Assembly: GCA_031177445.1 (NCBI GenBank)
Contig: JAPSGP010000048.1
Coordinates: 1-12,742 of the forward strand
Length of the DNA: 12,742 nt
Reading direction: 5' to 3'
From: Acidimicrobiia bacterium
GTDB lineage: Bacteria > Actinomycetota > Acidimicrobiia > IMCC26256 > JACDBD01
Shown: positions 4,974-12,339 of the stretch, one piece after another
Numbering within the stretch: the stretch's first letter is position 1
Layout of the letters: each line of letters opens with the position of its first letter
Notes under the pieces: model-generated
The model's input: the letters and a program-made list of their open reading frames with translations, nothing else
The model's database searches: none
Told to the model about the DNA's origin: nothing
Translations under genes and position numbers: made by a program

Positions 4974-7532
4974 ATGTGGACGGCGACCATAAAGGCGATT
5001 CTCGCCCGCAAGCTCCGGCTCGCGCTGACGACGCTGGCCGTCCTGCTCGGAGTCACGTTCGTCACCGGGACGTACGTGCTCACCGACACGATCAGGAGCG
5101 CCTTCGACGATGCCTTCGCCCAGACCGAGGTGGGCATCGATCTGGTCGTGCGCGCCCGCGATCCGTATGTCCGAGATCCGACCGAACGCCTCCGGGTTCC
5201 AGAGACCCTCGCCAACCAGGTGCGGGGCGTCGAAGGCGTCGCCACCGCGGACGGCATCGTGCAGGGGTACGCCCAGTTCGTCGACAAGCAGGGCGACGGG
5301 ATCCAGCATGGCGGGGCCCCGACACTGGGCGCGTCGTGGCCCCAGTCGGGGAGGGGGCCGTTGCGGCTGCTCGACGACGGCCGCAGCCGGCCGCCCCGCC
5401 GAGCGGACGAGGTCCTGATGGACTCGGGAACCGCCCGTCGCCACGACTTCCACGTCGGCGATCGGGTGCAGGTCCTGCTCGACGGGCCTGCACAGCGGTT
5501 CCGCATCGTCGGCCTGTTCGGTGTTGGCGAGCGGTTCGACGTCGGCGGCGTCACCTTCGCGGTGTTCGACCTCGAGACCGGCCAGCAAGTGTTCGAGGCG
5601 TTCTCGACGCTCGACGCGGTCAACGTGACCGTCGAGTCGGGCGTCTCACAACAGGTCGTGCGCGATCGCATCGAGGCTGCCGTCGGAGCGAGCATCGAAG
5701 TCGTCACCCCGCGCACCGTCACCGACGAGCGCGCCGAACCGGTGCGCGAAGGCCTTGGGCTGTTGCGCTACGGGTTGGTGGGCTTCGCCGCGGTGGGGCT
5801 GGTCGTCGGCGCGTTCATCATCTTCAACACCTTCACGATCCTCGTCGCCCAGCGAACCCGCGAGCTCGGTTTGTTGCGCGCACTGGGCGCGAGCGGAACG
5901 CAGGTGATCGGCTCCGTGGTCGGCGAGGCCATCGTGATCGGTGTGGTGGGCTCGGTGGTCGGCCTCGTCGCCGGCGTCTTCGCCGGCTCGTTGCTGCTCG
6001 ACCAGATCGAGCGCCTGGGCTGGGTCACGCCACCAGGACCGACGGTCGTCCTGGCGCGCACCGTCATCGCTGCCGTCATCGTCGGTCTCGTGGTGACGGT
6101 CGTGTCGTCGGTCATCCCGGCCATCCGCGCGTCACGCACCTCGCCGGTCGCAGCGATCAACGACACCATCCACGAAGCTGCCGTGCCGCGCGTGCAGCGG
6201 GCGGTGCTCGGGTTGCTCATCAGCGCGCTCGGGTTCGCGCTGCTCGCGCTGGGATTTCGCGTCGATCCCAGTGAGATCGTGCGGCGGGTCCAGGTTGTGG
6301 CGGCGGGTTCACTGGTGGCGTTCCTCGGCGTGGTGGTGCTCATCGCAACCTTCGCCCGGCCGCTGGCTCGCGCCATCGGCTGGCCGCTGTCGCGCAGCCG
6401 CATCACCGGACGGTTGGCGCGCGGCAACGCGATGCGCAACCCGCGCCGCACCGCCGCCACGGCCAGCGCGCTCGTCGTCGGGTTGAGCCTGGTCTGCCTG
6501 GTTGCGATCTTCTCGTCGTCGATGAAGGCGTCGATCAGCCGAGGGATTGAAGGCGGCGTGAAATCCGACTTCGTCCTGAGCGCCGAACAGCTCGTCGGCT
6601 TCTCCCCTCAGGTGAGCGCGCGAGTGTCCGAGCTGCCGGCGGTGGCGGCGGCCACGCCGCTGCGCCTCGGCAAGGTCGATGTCGGGAGTCGCGACGAAGT
6701 GATCATGTCGGTCGACCCCACCGCGATCGACCAGATGCTCGACCTCGATGTCCGTCAGGGGAGCATCGACGCGATCGCCGACGGGGCCATCGTGATCCCG
6801 CGCAACGAGGCCGAGCGCTACGACGCCGGCGTGGGCGACACGGTCCAGCTCACGTTCCCGCGCACCGGGCCGCGCGACGTCGTCGTCGCGGGGGTGTACG
6901 AGCGGTTCCAGTTCACGGGCGGCTATCCCGTCCCGTTCGGCGTGATGTCGATCGGAGCCCAGGAGGCCAACTTCGGCGGTACCCAGCAGGACTCGCTCGT
7001 CTACATCAAGGCGCGGCCCGGGCAGCGTCCCGAGGCCCGGCGCCAGGTGAGCCAGTTGCTCCGCCGCGACTTCCCGAACGTCGACCTGAGCACCCGCGAG
7101 GGCTTCGAGTCGAAGCAACAAGGGATGGTCGACCAATACGTGTCGGTGCTGGTGGGGTTGCTCATCTTCTCCGAGATCATCGCCGTGCTCGGGATCGTCA
7201 ACACGCTGCTGCTCTCCGTGTACGAGCGGACCCGGGAGCTGGGGCTGCTGCGGGTCGTGGGCATGTCCCGGCGCCAGGTTCGGAACATGGTGCGGGGCGA
7301 ATCGGTGATCATCGCGGTGATCGGCGCCGCCGTCGGGCTCGCGGTCGGGATCTTCTGGGGGTGGGCCTTCACCAGCGCGCTGCAGCAAGAGGGCATCACC
7401 GAGTTCGACGTGCCGCCGCTGCAAGTCACCGGCTTCCTGGTCTTCTCGGTGGTCGCGGGCATTCTGGCGGCGTTGATCCCGGCGTGGCGGGCGGCGCGTC
7501 TCGACGTGCTCGAGGCGATCGCCGAGGAGTGA
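4974..7532 (+). CDS. ABC transporter permease with two FtsX domains (MacB/FtsX type)
   Basis: The 852-residue inner-membrane protein belongs to the fused two-FtsX permease family. Reading along it: a transmembrane helix at about 13-37; a periplasmic-type MacB_PCD domain to about 260; a first FtsX domain (about 263-395) with RTRELGLLRALGAS; a helix pair at about 408-430 and 441-465; another helix at about 492-515; a second extracytoplasmic domain; and a second FtsX domain (about 722-848) with RTRELGLLRVVGMS. Ten membrane helices is the family norm, so the protein is complete. Such permeases work with a LolD/MacB-type ATPase to move lipids, lipoproteins or peptides, or to transmit force to cell-wall enzymes. 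No ATPase gene is next to it in the window. The ATG at 4974 fits the family N-terminus, but no Shine-Dalgarno is visible. Family call is firm; cargo is unknown. Confidence 0.92.
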   Translation: MWTATIKAILARKLRLALTTLAVLLGVTFVTGTYVLTDTIRSAFDDAFAQTEVGIDLVVRARDPYVRDPTERLRVPETLANQVRGVEGVATADGIVQGYAQFVDKQGDGIQHGGAPTLGASWPQSGRGPLRLLDDGRSRPPRRADEVLMDSGTARRHDFHVGDRVQVLLDGPAQRFRIVGLFGVGERFDVGGVTFAVFDLETGQQVFEAFSTLDAVNVTVESGVSQQVVRDRIEAAVGASIEVVTPRTVTDERAEPVREGLGLLRYGLVGFAAVGLVVGAFIIFNTFTILVAQRTRELGLLRALGASGTQVIGSVVGEAIVIGVVGSVVGLVAGVFAGSLLLDQIERLGWVTPPGPTVVLARTVIAAVIVGLVVTVVSSVIPAIRASRTSPVAAINDTIHEAAVPRVQRAVLGLLISALGFALLALGFRVDPSEIVRRVQVVAAGSLVAFLGVVVLIATFARPLARAIGWPLSRSRITGRLARGNAMRNPRRTAATASALVVGLSLVCLVAIFSSSMKASISRGIEGGVKSDFVLSAEQLVGFSPQVSARVSELPAVAAATPLRLGKVDVGSRDEVIMSVDPTAIDQMLDLDVRQGSIDAIADGAIVIPRNEAERYDAGVGDTVQLTFPRTGPRDVVVAGVYERFQFTGGYPVPFGVMSIGAQEANFGGTQQDSLVYIKARPGQRPEARRQVSQLLRRDFPNVDLSTREGFESKQQGMVDQYVSVLVGLLIFSEIIAVLGIVNTLLLSVYERTRELGLLRVVGMSRRQVRNMVRGESVIIAVIGAAVGLAVGIFWGWAFTSALQQEGITEFDVPPLQVTGFLVFSVVAGILAALIPAWRAARLDVLEAIAEE

Positions 7533-7672
7533 ACGCACGCCGCAAAGGGCGCGAGCGATCCCGCCGCCGAGCCGCCGCAGCCCGACTCGTCGGTGGCGAT
7601 GAGCGAGGCCGCCCAGCCCGGCTCGGCCGCATAGCGACTCGCACCTCCCTCGAGCGGTGCGCTTGGAAGATG

Positions 7673-8581
7673 TCAGCGAGCGGTCTGGTCGAAGCGCTGC
7701 GTGAGATCGAGTGCCACGGACCGGAGGTTCCCGGCGAGCAATGCCTGGAACGACACGGTGGCGCGGGCGGTCACTGAGGCCTCCACGGCCACGGGAAGGG
7801 CAAGGTCGACGGTCTGGCGGCCCACGCCCCGGCCGCGGACTCGACCGGTCGCCTGCGCGTCGGCGGGCGCGCCGGGAATCTCGGCGCGCTGACGTGCAGC
7901 ACGCTGGTCGAGGCGAATGGCCAGCTCCACCGTGTTGCCATCGTGTGATCGAAGCGTGTAGGTCGTGTCGACGCGTACGTCGATGTTGTAGACGCTCAAG
8001 CTCGTGGTGGTGCGCCACCGCGCGCCGACGCCAACTGGCGGCCCCGGGAACGGCTGGCTCAATTGTTCGAGCTGCGAGGTGAGTTGGGTCAACACCTCGG
8101 CGACCAACGGATCGGTGACGCCCGAGAGGTCGACGTCCGACGACACGATCTCGTTCCTCGGTGACACGACGAGTTCTGCGCTGAGGTTCCGGAGCTCCGC
8201 CACCGCCGCCTGCACTGCTTCCTCGTCTGCACCGGAGACCGACAGATCGTCGATGGCGTAGCGAAGGTGGAGATTGCCGCCGGCGTCGACCTCTACGAGC
8301 GTCTGCGTCGCCTCCAGCGTGGTCGTGTTCCGCTGCGCGCCCTGACCCCGCGAGGAGGCGACCGTCCGCTGTGTCATCTCGAGGTGCTGCACGGTGCCGA
8401 CCGGAACGGCGAGCCGTAGGGCCTCGCGGGGAGCGCGCCCGCGGTCCAGGAGCTCGACTTCGACGGCGTGCGGGCGTCGTACCGATGCTGGATGCGTGGT
8501 CGATGCCGAACTGCCCGCGGCCGACAGCAACATCGCGACGCCGGCGACCATCGCGACGACTCCTACCTGGCGCCTGCCCAC
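7673..8581 (-). CDS. Exported protein, DUF6263-like, function unknown
   Basis: The 302-residue protein starts with a signal peptide: MGRRQ, a hydrophobic stretch at about 6-22, then a small-residue cleavage region near SSAS. The rest is beta-rich, with repeated alternation such as TTTLEATQTLVEVDAGGNLHLRYAIDDL and VDTTYTLRSHDGNTVELAI, and resembles actinobacterial DUF6263-type secreted proteins by general pattern only. A mid-region segment (VTDPLVAEVLTQLTSQLEQLSQPFPGPPVGVGARW) has the look of a helix followed by a Pro/Gly turn. There is no lipobox cysteine. GTG 8581 is preferred because it supplies the charged n-region; ATG 8551 has a better GGAG ribosome site but gives a signal peptide without charge. 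It is divergent from another exported-protein gene and convergent with the ABC permease. Function is unknown. Confidence 0.78.
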   Translation of the reverse strand: MGRRQVGVVAMVAGVAMLLSAAGSSASTTHPASVRRPHAVEVELLDRGRAPREALRLAVPVGTVQHLEMTQRTVASSRGQGAQRNTTTLEATQTLVEVDAGGNLHLRYAIDDLSVSGADEEAVQAAVAELRNLSAELVVSPRNEIVSSDVDLSGVTDPLVAEVLTQLTSQLEQLSQPFPGPPVGVGARWRTTTSLSVYNIDVRVDTTYTLRSHDGNTVELAIRLDQRAARQRAEIPGAPADAQATGRVRGRGVGRQTVDLALPVAVEASVTARATVSFQALLAGNLRSVALDLTQRFDQTAR

Positions 8582-8766
8582 GTCCGGACGCTACCTGCGA
8601 GGGAGCTCACGGCGGTCGAACCTTCCATCGCAGCTTGGATCGACGCGGGGGTGGGCACGCATTCCGAGCACCGAGCGCGGCGCTCTGGCAAGCTGAGCAC
8701 GCGGGGAACCGCGCGATGTGCGGGCTGTCGAACACGGCGGGCTGGTACCGCGGAGGGGGAGGGACC

Positions 8767-9618
8767 GTGCGGACCGTGAAGGCTCTCGTCCTTGTCGCAG
8801 CAGTAGCTTCCGTGCTCCTGGCCGGCATCCCGGCGGACGCGGGGACTGGCAGCGCCCCTGAGGATCCGGAAGCAGCCCGGCGCGAGATCACTCGGGTCTT
8901 CGAAGAGTGGGCGGCGCTCTCGACGGCGGAGGAGGTGGAAACCAACCTCGACCTGATCGACGACCCGCGCGGCGTCGTCGAAGCCGCGCGAGAGGCCCAG
9001 CAGAACTTTCCCTACGAGGTGTCGCACGACATCAATCGCGTGACCGAAGTCCGGTTCTCGAGCCCCACCGAGGCCGAGGTCACCTACGACATCCTCATCG
9101 ACCGTGGTCCCAACTTCCTTGGGAGGACCGGGCACGCGGTGTTCGAGGACGGTGCGTGGAGGGTCACGCGCGAGACCGTGTGCGGGAGCCTCGCGCTCGC
9201 GGGAGGGAGCTGCGACGGTGCCACCGCGCCGCCAGTGGGCGAGCTGCAGTTCTTGGCGTCGTCGACGGGTCCGGACGGAAACGCCGCCTCGGCCGGAGGG
9301 CGGTGTCCGCCGTCGCCGCAACCCGAGGCGTCCTACCAGGTGAACGCCCGGTTCGGCGAGGAACAGTTCGTCGAACCGCTGCCGCCGGAAGGCGGGGACT
9401 GGGCGTTCCACTCCGCCAGGGTCCCGCCCGAAGTGACCACGATCGAGTTCACAGCAGTGTGCAACCTGCTCATGGAAGACGGCGCGCTCGTGCCGACGAT
9501 GACCTTCGGCCCGAATCGCTTCGGGTATCCACTCCGCCGACAACCGACGCCGCCGGTGCCACCGGCTCCAGCTCCACCGGCACCGCGCGTACCCGCACAG
9601 CCGAGATTCACGGGCTGA
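8767..9618 (+). CDS. Exported NTF2-like protein with proline-rich tail, function unknown
   Basis: The 283-residue protein begins with a clear signal peptide (MRTVK, hydrophobic 6-20, cleavage after ADA at residue 25). Residues about 33-150 have the order of an NTF2/SnoaL-like or MTB12-like domain: a long helix with REITRVFEEW, then EVRFSSPTEAEVTYDI, GHAVFEDGAWRVTRETVCGSLALAGGSC. The last segment is common at the end of this domain in actinobacterial secreted proteins. A second beta-rich part (about 185-255) follows, then a tail of alternating Pro and Ala at 259-280. Cysteines at 139, 149, 180 and 232 could form two disulfides outside the cell. GTG 8767 is chosen for the GGAGGGGGAGGG purine run at 8752-8763; the frame stays open to 8371 but that part lies over the antisense gene. 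Function is unknown. Confidence 0.75.
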   Translation: MRTVKALVLVAAVASVLLAGIPADAGTGSAPEDPEAARREITRVFEEWAALSTAEEVETNLDLIDDPRGVVEAAREAQQNFPYEVSHDINRVTEVRFSSPTEAEVTYDILIDRGPNFLGRTGHAVFEDGAWRVTRETVCGSLALAGGSCDGATAPPVGELQFLASSTGPDGNAASAGGRCPPSPQPEASYQVNARFGEEQFVEPLPPEGGDWAFHSARVPPEVTTIEFTAVCNLLMEDGALVPTMTFGPNRFGYPLRRQPTPPVPPAPAPPAPRVPAQPRFTG

Positions 9619-9752
9619 AGATCGGCTGCGCCCAGGCAACCGAGTACCGATCGGCAGTCGTGCGCTACCAAGGCGGAAACATTGACGCCCTTTCGTTGGC
9701 TATGCGCGATGAGTTCTCCATCTGCGATCTGTCAAACGTTGACGCGACGGTG

Positions 9753-9759
9753 AAAGGAG
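9753..9759 (+). promoter_or_regulatory. Strong ribosome binding site
   Basis: AAAGGAG lies seven bases before ATG 9767. It is the clearest Shine-Dalgarno in the window and fixes the start of the PPOX-family gene. Confidence 0.7.
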
Positions 9760-9766
9760 CGATTCG

Positions 9767-10306
9767 ATGACTCGCCGCGATCCCGAGCAGCGGACGAACC
9801 TCGACGGCTACAACGCGCCACCGATCTCATGGGAGCGAGTGCGTGACCACCTCGACAGCGGTATCACGCAAGGGCCGGACACGGGTGGTCCGAATCGGCA
9901 CACGATCTGGCTCGGGACGGTCGACCCCGACGGCGCGCCGCATGTCGTGCCCGTGGGCGCGTTCTGGGACAACGGGTCGTTCTACTTCACGTCGGGTCCG
10001 GGCACGCGCAAGTCCAAGAACCTCGCCACGAATCCCGAATGCGTAATGAGCGTCGCGACGGAACCGTTCGACATCACCGTCGAAGGTCGCGCCGATCGCG
10101 TCACAAATCCTGACGATCTCGAGCGCATCGCCGTCATCGCCCGGGACGGTGGTTGGCCGGCACGCGTGGAGGACGACGCGTTTACCGCAGAATTCAGTGC
10201 GCCGTCAGCCGGTCCGCCGCCGTGGTACCTGTACCGCGTCACGGCCGAGCGGGTCTACGCGTTCGGAACCGCCGAACCCTACGGCGCAACGCGCTTCTCG
10301 TTCTGA
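9767..10306 (+). CDS. PPOX-fold flavin/F420-binding oxidoreductase
   Basis: The 179-residue protein belongs to the pyridoxamine-5'-phosphate-oxidase-like split-barrel family. Recognisable segments are HTIWLGTVDPDGAPHVVPVG at residues 45-64 (strand-turn-strand), FYFTSGPGTRKSKNLATNP at 72-90 (the cofactor-phosphate binding loop of this fold) and DITVEGRADRVTN at 102-114. A C-terminal WYLYRVTAERVYAFG segment closes the barrel. In actinobacteria, proteins of this length and pattern bind FMN, F420 or heme and act as cytosolic reductases or oxidases; the sequence alone does not decide the cofactor. The start is fixed by a strong ribosome site. The gene is 148 bp after the exported NTF2-like gene and probably forms its own transcript, ended by a hairpin at 10330. 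Confidence 0.85.
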   Translation: MTRRDPEQRTNLDGYNAPPISWERVRDHLDSGITQGPDTGGPNRHTIWLGTVDPDGAPHVVPVGAFWDNGSFYFTSGPGTRKSKNLATNPECVMSVATEPFDITVEGRADRVTNPDDLERIAVIARDGGWPARVEDDAFTAEFSAPSAGPPPWYLYRVTAERVYAFGTAEPYGATRFSF

Positions 10307-10329
10307 GGCGTGTCGCAGGCGGCACTCAG

Positions 10330-10354
10330 TCGGCGCCGGTGTAGCTTGCGCCGA
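10330..10354 (+). terminator. Candidate hairpin terminator after the PPOX gene
   Basis: TCGGCGC (10330-10336) pairs exactly with GCGCCGA (10348-10354) around an 11-base loop, 24 bases after the PPOX stop codon. No T-run follows, which is common for actinobacterial terminators but lowers certainty. Confidence 0.35.
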
Positions 10355-10419
10355 GCGCGCCGGGCTATCGGGTGGACAGACCTGTTGAGTGGGATCCGAC
10401 CCGATGCGACCCCGGTGGA

Positions 10420-10444
10420 TACGATCGAGCGGCAGAATTTTGCC
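10420..10444 (+). promoter_or_regulatory. Possible -10 element and imperfect palindrome upstream of the membrane-protein gene
   Basis: TACGAT at 10420-10425 fits TANNNT. Six bases on, at 10431-10444, is an AT-rich imperfect palindrome with outer arms GGCA and TGCC around AATT (two mismatched positions). This stands out in the GC-rich gap of 10307-10503 and could be an operator just downstream of a transcription start. No good -35 is seen, so the call is weak. Confidence 0.22.
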
Positions 10445-10503
10445 CGTCCGTGCGGGTTGGCATGAGATGACGACTACATCGTGTCGAACGTAGGGCGACG
10501 GGT

Positions 10504-10998
10504 TTGGTGACACCTCAAGTTGCGCTATCGACGAGTGACTGGATCTTCCTGTCTGGGGTGATCGTCAACGGCTTGGCGTTCGTCGGTGTCATCGTGTCGT
10601 TGTTGTTGTTGCGGGCCCAGGGGTTGACTGCACGCGACGCAACGCTTGCGGTCGCATACCAGAACATGGCGGCGCAGATGGCGGACGTGGCGCGGTTTTT
10701 CGTTGACAACCCTGACCTGCGACCGTACTTCTTCGGCAGCAAGGCGCTTCCTGCGTCACGCGATGAGCACAACCGGGTGCTTGCCGTAGCGGAAATGTAC
10801 GTCAACTTCATGGACAATGTTTTGACGCAGTCTCCCGTTCTCAGGCGCGCCGGAATAGCCGCTGATTGGGAGGCGTACTTCCTAGATGTTTACAGGACGA
10901 GCCCGGTGATACGCGAGTTCTGGAGCGAGCACGGCAGCGCCTGGTACGCGCACAGCCCACTAGCGTCGCTCTACACCCCGACTCGCCTCGGACCGTGA
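10504..10998 (+). CDS. Small membrane-anchored protein, function unknown
   Basis: The protein has up to 164 residues. Residues about 13-37 form one hydrophobic helix, and the rest is a soluble, mainly helical domain. That domain contains FFVDNPDLRPYFFGSKALP (66-84), RVLAVAEMYVNFMDNVLTQ (91-109) and WEAYFLDVYRTSPVIREFWSEHGSAWY (122-148). I recall this pattern of NP.LRpYF, then VAEM..NFMDN, then SP.IR.FW in scattered uncharacterised bacterial proteins, but cannot name a family. The start is TTG 10504 or GTG 10507; an AGGG at 10492-10495 suits either. Base composition is visibly less GC-rich than neighbouring genes (for example a GTTGTTGTTG run in the membrane helix), which may mean a different history or only a membrane-protein bias. 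It stands alone between a possible terminator and the TetR remnant. Confidence 0.72.
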   Translation: MVTPQVALSTSDWIFLSGVIVNGLAFVGVIVSLLLLRAQGLTARDATLAVAYQNMAAQMADVARFFVDNPDLRPYFFGSKALPASRDEHNRVLAVAEMYVNFMDNVLTQSPVLRRAGIAADWEAYFLDVYRTSPVIREFWSEHGSAWYAHSPLASLYTPTRLGP

Positions 10999-11013
10999 GA
11001 GCCGATCCGGCTT

Positions 11014-11310
11014 TTGCGTTCGCGGCTGGGTGACGTTCTCGATCCCCGTCGCGCAACGTCCCGCCTACGTGCAGTAGGACGCGCTCGGCGCGGCGGACCC
11101 ACGCCGTCGCGCTGGCGGCTCCGAGGTACCCAGTCGGTCGCGCGGTGCACGGCAATCGCTCGGGTCGGTGGGGGCCTGCACCGCGCCCTCGGCGCCCTGT
11201 TGGTGCGCGCTCAGGAAAGCGGCGTAGTAGGGGCCAGCTTGCGCGTCCCTGAGCTGGTCGCCGCGTTCCATTGCTTGTCGGCTTCGGTTGAGGTCGCTCA
11301 AATGCAGATG
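11014..11310 (+). pseudogene. Probable C-terminal remnant of a TetR-family regulator
   Basis: The 400-bp stretch between 10998 and the tRNA holds no intact gene. One open frame (TTG 11014) contains, at about 11161-11310, GGLHRALGALLVRAQESGVV followed by a segment ending in VPELVAAFHCLSASVE. This matches the last helices of TetR regulators, where the usual pattern is ..L..LL.RAQ.AG.vRaDv...DL..LL. The DNA-binding N-terminal half is missing, and residues before about 50 in this frame do not look like TetR. I therefore read it as a decayed fragment, probably lacking function. It could instead be a short real protein with no helix-turn-helix. Its closeness to a tRNA gene fits past deletion or integration events, which is inference. 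Confidence 0.42.
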
Positions 11311-11381
11311 GGTTCGCCGCACGGTTGTCCGGCGCGCTCGGTACCGATGCAGCAGATCGCGGACCCGAAGAACTCACCGAC

Positions 11382-11387
11382 TACGAT
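11382..11387 (+). promoter_or_regulatory. Possible -10 element for tRNA-Val
   Basis: TACGAT lies 12 bases before the first base of the mature tRNA, where a -10 box would give a short 5' leader. The position 16-18 bp upstream shows no clear TTGACA-like box, so the call is tentative. Confidence 0.28.
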
Positions 11388-11399
11388 CGTCCGCTCCAC

Positions 11400-11471
11400 G
11401 GGCGGTTAGCTCAGGGGGAGAGCACTTCCTTGACGCGGAAGGGGTCAGAGGTTCAAATCCTCTACCGCCCA
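11400..11471 (+). tRNA. tRNA-Val, anticodon GAC
   Basis: The 72-nt cloverleaf is complete. The acceptor arms GGGCGGT (11400-11406) and ACCGCCC (11464-11470) pair at all seven positions. The D stem is GCTC/GAGC, and the D loop includes the GG pair. The anticodon stem is CTTCC/GGAAG, with loop TTGACGC and anticodon GAC at 11432-11434, which reads GUC valine codons. The variable loop has five bases. The T arm is AGAGG/CCTCT with loop TTCAAAT. The discriminator base is A11471 and CCA is not encoded. It is a normal, probably functional gene. Confidence 0.97.
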
Positions 11472-11587
11472 CACAGTTCCTAACTGAGCGAATGCGCGCG
11501 CGGCCGCGGTCGCGCAGATCTCCTCGAGGCTTGACGGAACGCGGAAGCGCGGCGTTTCGGAGACGCAGCCGGTCGGCATGCGACAGG

Positions 11588-12337
11588 ATGTCGGAGATGC
11601 GGGAAGACGACCTCGTCCTCGTGAACAAGTCGAGCTATCGGACGAGGGACATCCCGATGGCGGAGATGTGCGAGGCGATCAACCGGCAGCTGGTCGACTT
11701 CGCGACGGCGTGGGGCGCGATCACCTGGACACTCACGCGCGATCTTCGTCGCCAGGGCTTTCGGATCGTGCTGCTCGACAACAGCGACGAAGCGGAGGCG
11801 ATGGCCTATCACGACGTGACGCCGAGCGGCCGACCGTACGCGTCGGTGTTCTGCGAGGACATCCTGGCAAACGGCGGAACCTGGACCGAGAGTGCCAACA
11901 GCGTCAGTGCCGCGGCGAGCCACGAAGTCGTCGAGCTGCTCGCTGATCCTGCGTGCAACCAGTATGCCGACGGGTTCGACGGCTACCTATATGCGTTCGA
12001 GACCGCCGATCCCACCGAAGGGGACAGCTACAACATCGGCGGCATCGCAGTGAGCAACTTCGTATACCCGGACTACTTCAATCCCTGGGCCAAGAAGCGT
12101 CGCGGGCACAAGCTCGACCACATGGGTCTGATCAAGAAGCCGTTCGAGGTTCGCCCGCACGGCTATGTGATGCGCCACCGCGGACGCAGAGATGCAACCA
12201 TTTGGGGAAGGCGCTACCCGCAGTGGCGATACGCGATGAAGACGACCGCAGGTCACCGGCGGACTCGGTTCCGTCTGACCGAGCTGGCAAAGCTGACTGC
12301 AGCTCGCCAGCTCGACGAACCCGGAGGAATGTCGTGA
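11588..12337 (+). CDS. Putative metal-binding protein with SHExxE...DP signature, function unknown
   Basis: The 249-residue protein has a segment SHEVVELLADP at residues 111-121, giving H112, E113, E116 and D120, followed by E138 and D141 in FETADP. SHExxE...DP...E..D arrangements occur in scattered bacterial and phage-associated proteins annotated as possible metallopeptidases; HExxE differs from the classical HExxH zinc site, so peptidase activity is not shown. Later segments are YNIGGIAVSNFVYPDYF (148-164) and KLDHMGLIKKPFEVRPHGYV (175-194). No signal peptide or membrane helix is seen, and the C-terminus is rich in Arg and Lys. ATG 11588 is chosen because conserved-looking sequence begins just after it. 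The frame stays open upstream through the tRNA gene, which cannot be coding, and the ribosome site is poor. Its stop overlaps the start of the next amidohydrolase, so the two are probably translated together. Confidence 0.75.
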   Translation: MSEMREDDLVLVNKSSYRTRDIPMAEMCEAINRQLVDFATAWGAITWTLTRDLRRQGFRIVLLDNSDEAEAMAYHDVTPSGRPYASVFCEDILANGGTWTESANSVSAAASHEVVELLADPACNQYADGFDGYLYAFETADPTEGDSYNIGGIAVSNFVYPDYFNPWAKKRRGHKLDHMGLIKKPFEVRPHGYVMRHRGRRDATIWGRRYPQWRYAMKTTAGHRRTRFRLTELAKLTAARQLDEPGGMS

Positions 12338-12339
12338 TG
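12323..12339 (+). promoter_or_regulatory. Ribosome site and overlapping stop/start joining two genes
   Basis: GGAGG at 12323-12327, inside the end of the metal-binding-protein gene, precedes GTG 12334 by six bases and ATG 12337 by nine. TGA 12335-12337 shares its A with the ATG. This is the usual layout for translational coupling. Confidence 0.65.

Noticed and set aside
4961..6274. 437-codon + strand frame starting at ATG 4961
   Set aside because: It is out of frame with the ABC permease, which has full FtsX motifs; the product is Arg-rich and has no membrane helices.
7607..7661. Weak hairpins (5-bp GGCCG/CGGCC and 6-bp CGCACC/GGTGCG) in the convergent gap after the permease
   Set aside because: Stems are short, loops are 10-12 bases and no T-run follows; such pairings are frequent by chance in this GC-rich DNA.
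6309..8018. 569-codon - strand frame opposite the ABC permease
   Set aside because: The His/Arg/Asp-rich product is typical of the complement of a GC-rich membrane-protein gene, and it also overlaps the exported-protein gene out of frame.
8371..8766. N-terminal extension of the NTF2-like exported protein
   Set aside because: It runs over the opposite-strand exported-protein gene, and the signal peptide with a strong purine-rich ribosome site begins at 8767.
9682..9710. TTGACG resembling a -35 box upstream of the PPOX gene
   Set aside because: The nearest -10-like TATGCG is only 13 bases away, too short for normal spacing.
11474..11486. CAGTT/AACTG mini-hairpin just after tRNA-Val
   Set aside because: A 5-bp stem with a 3-base loop and no T-run is too weak to call a terminator.
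11288..11587. Upstream extension of the HExxE protein through the tRNA
   Set aside because: It would translate the complete tRNA-Val gene; sequence with family character begins only near ATG 11588.
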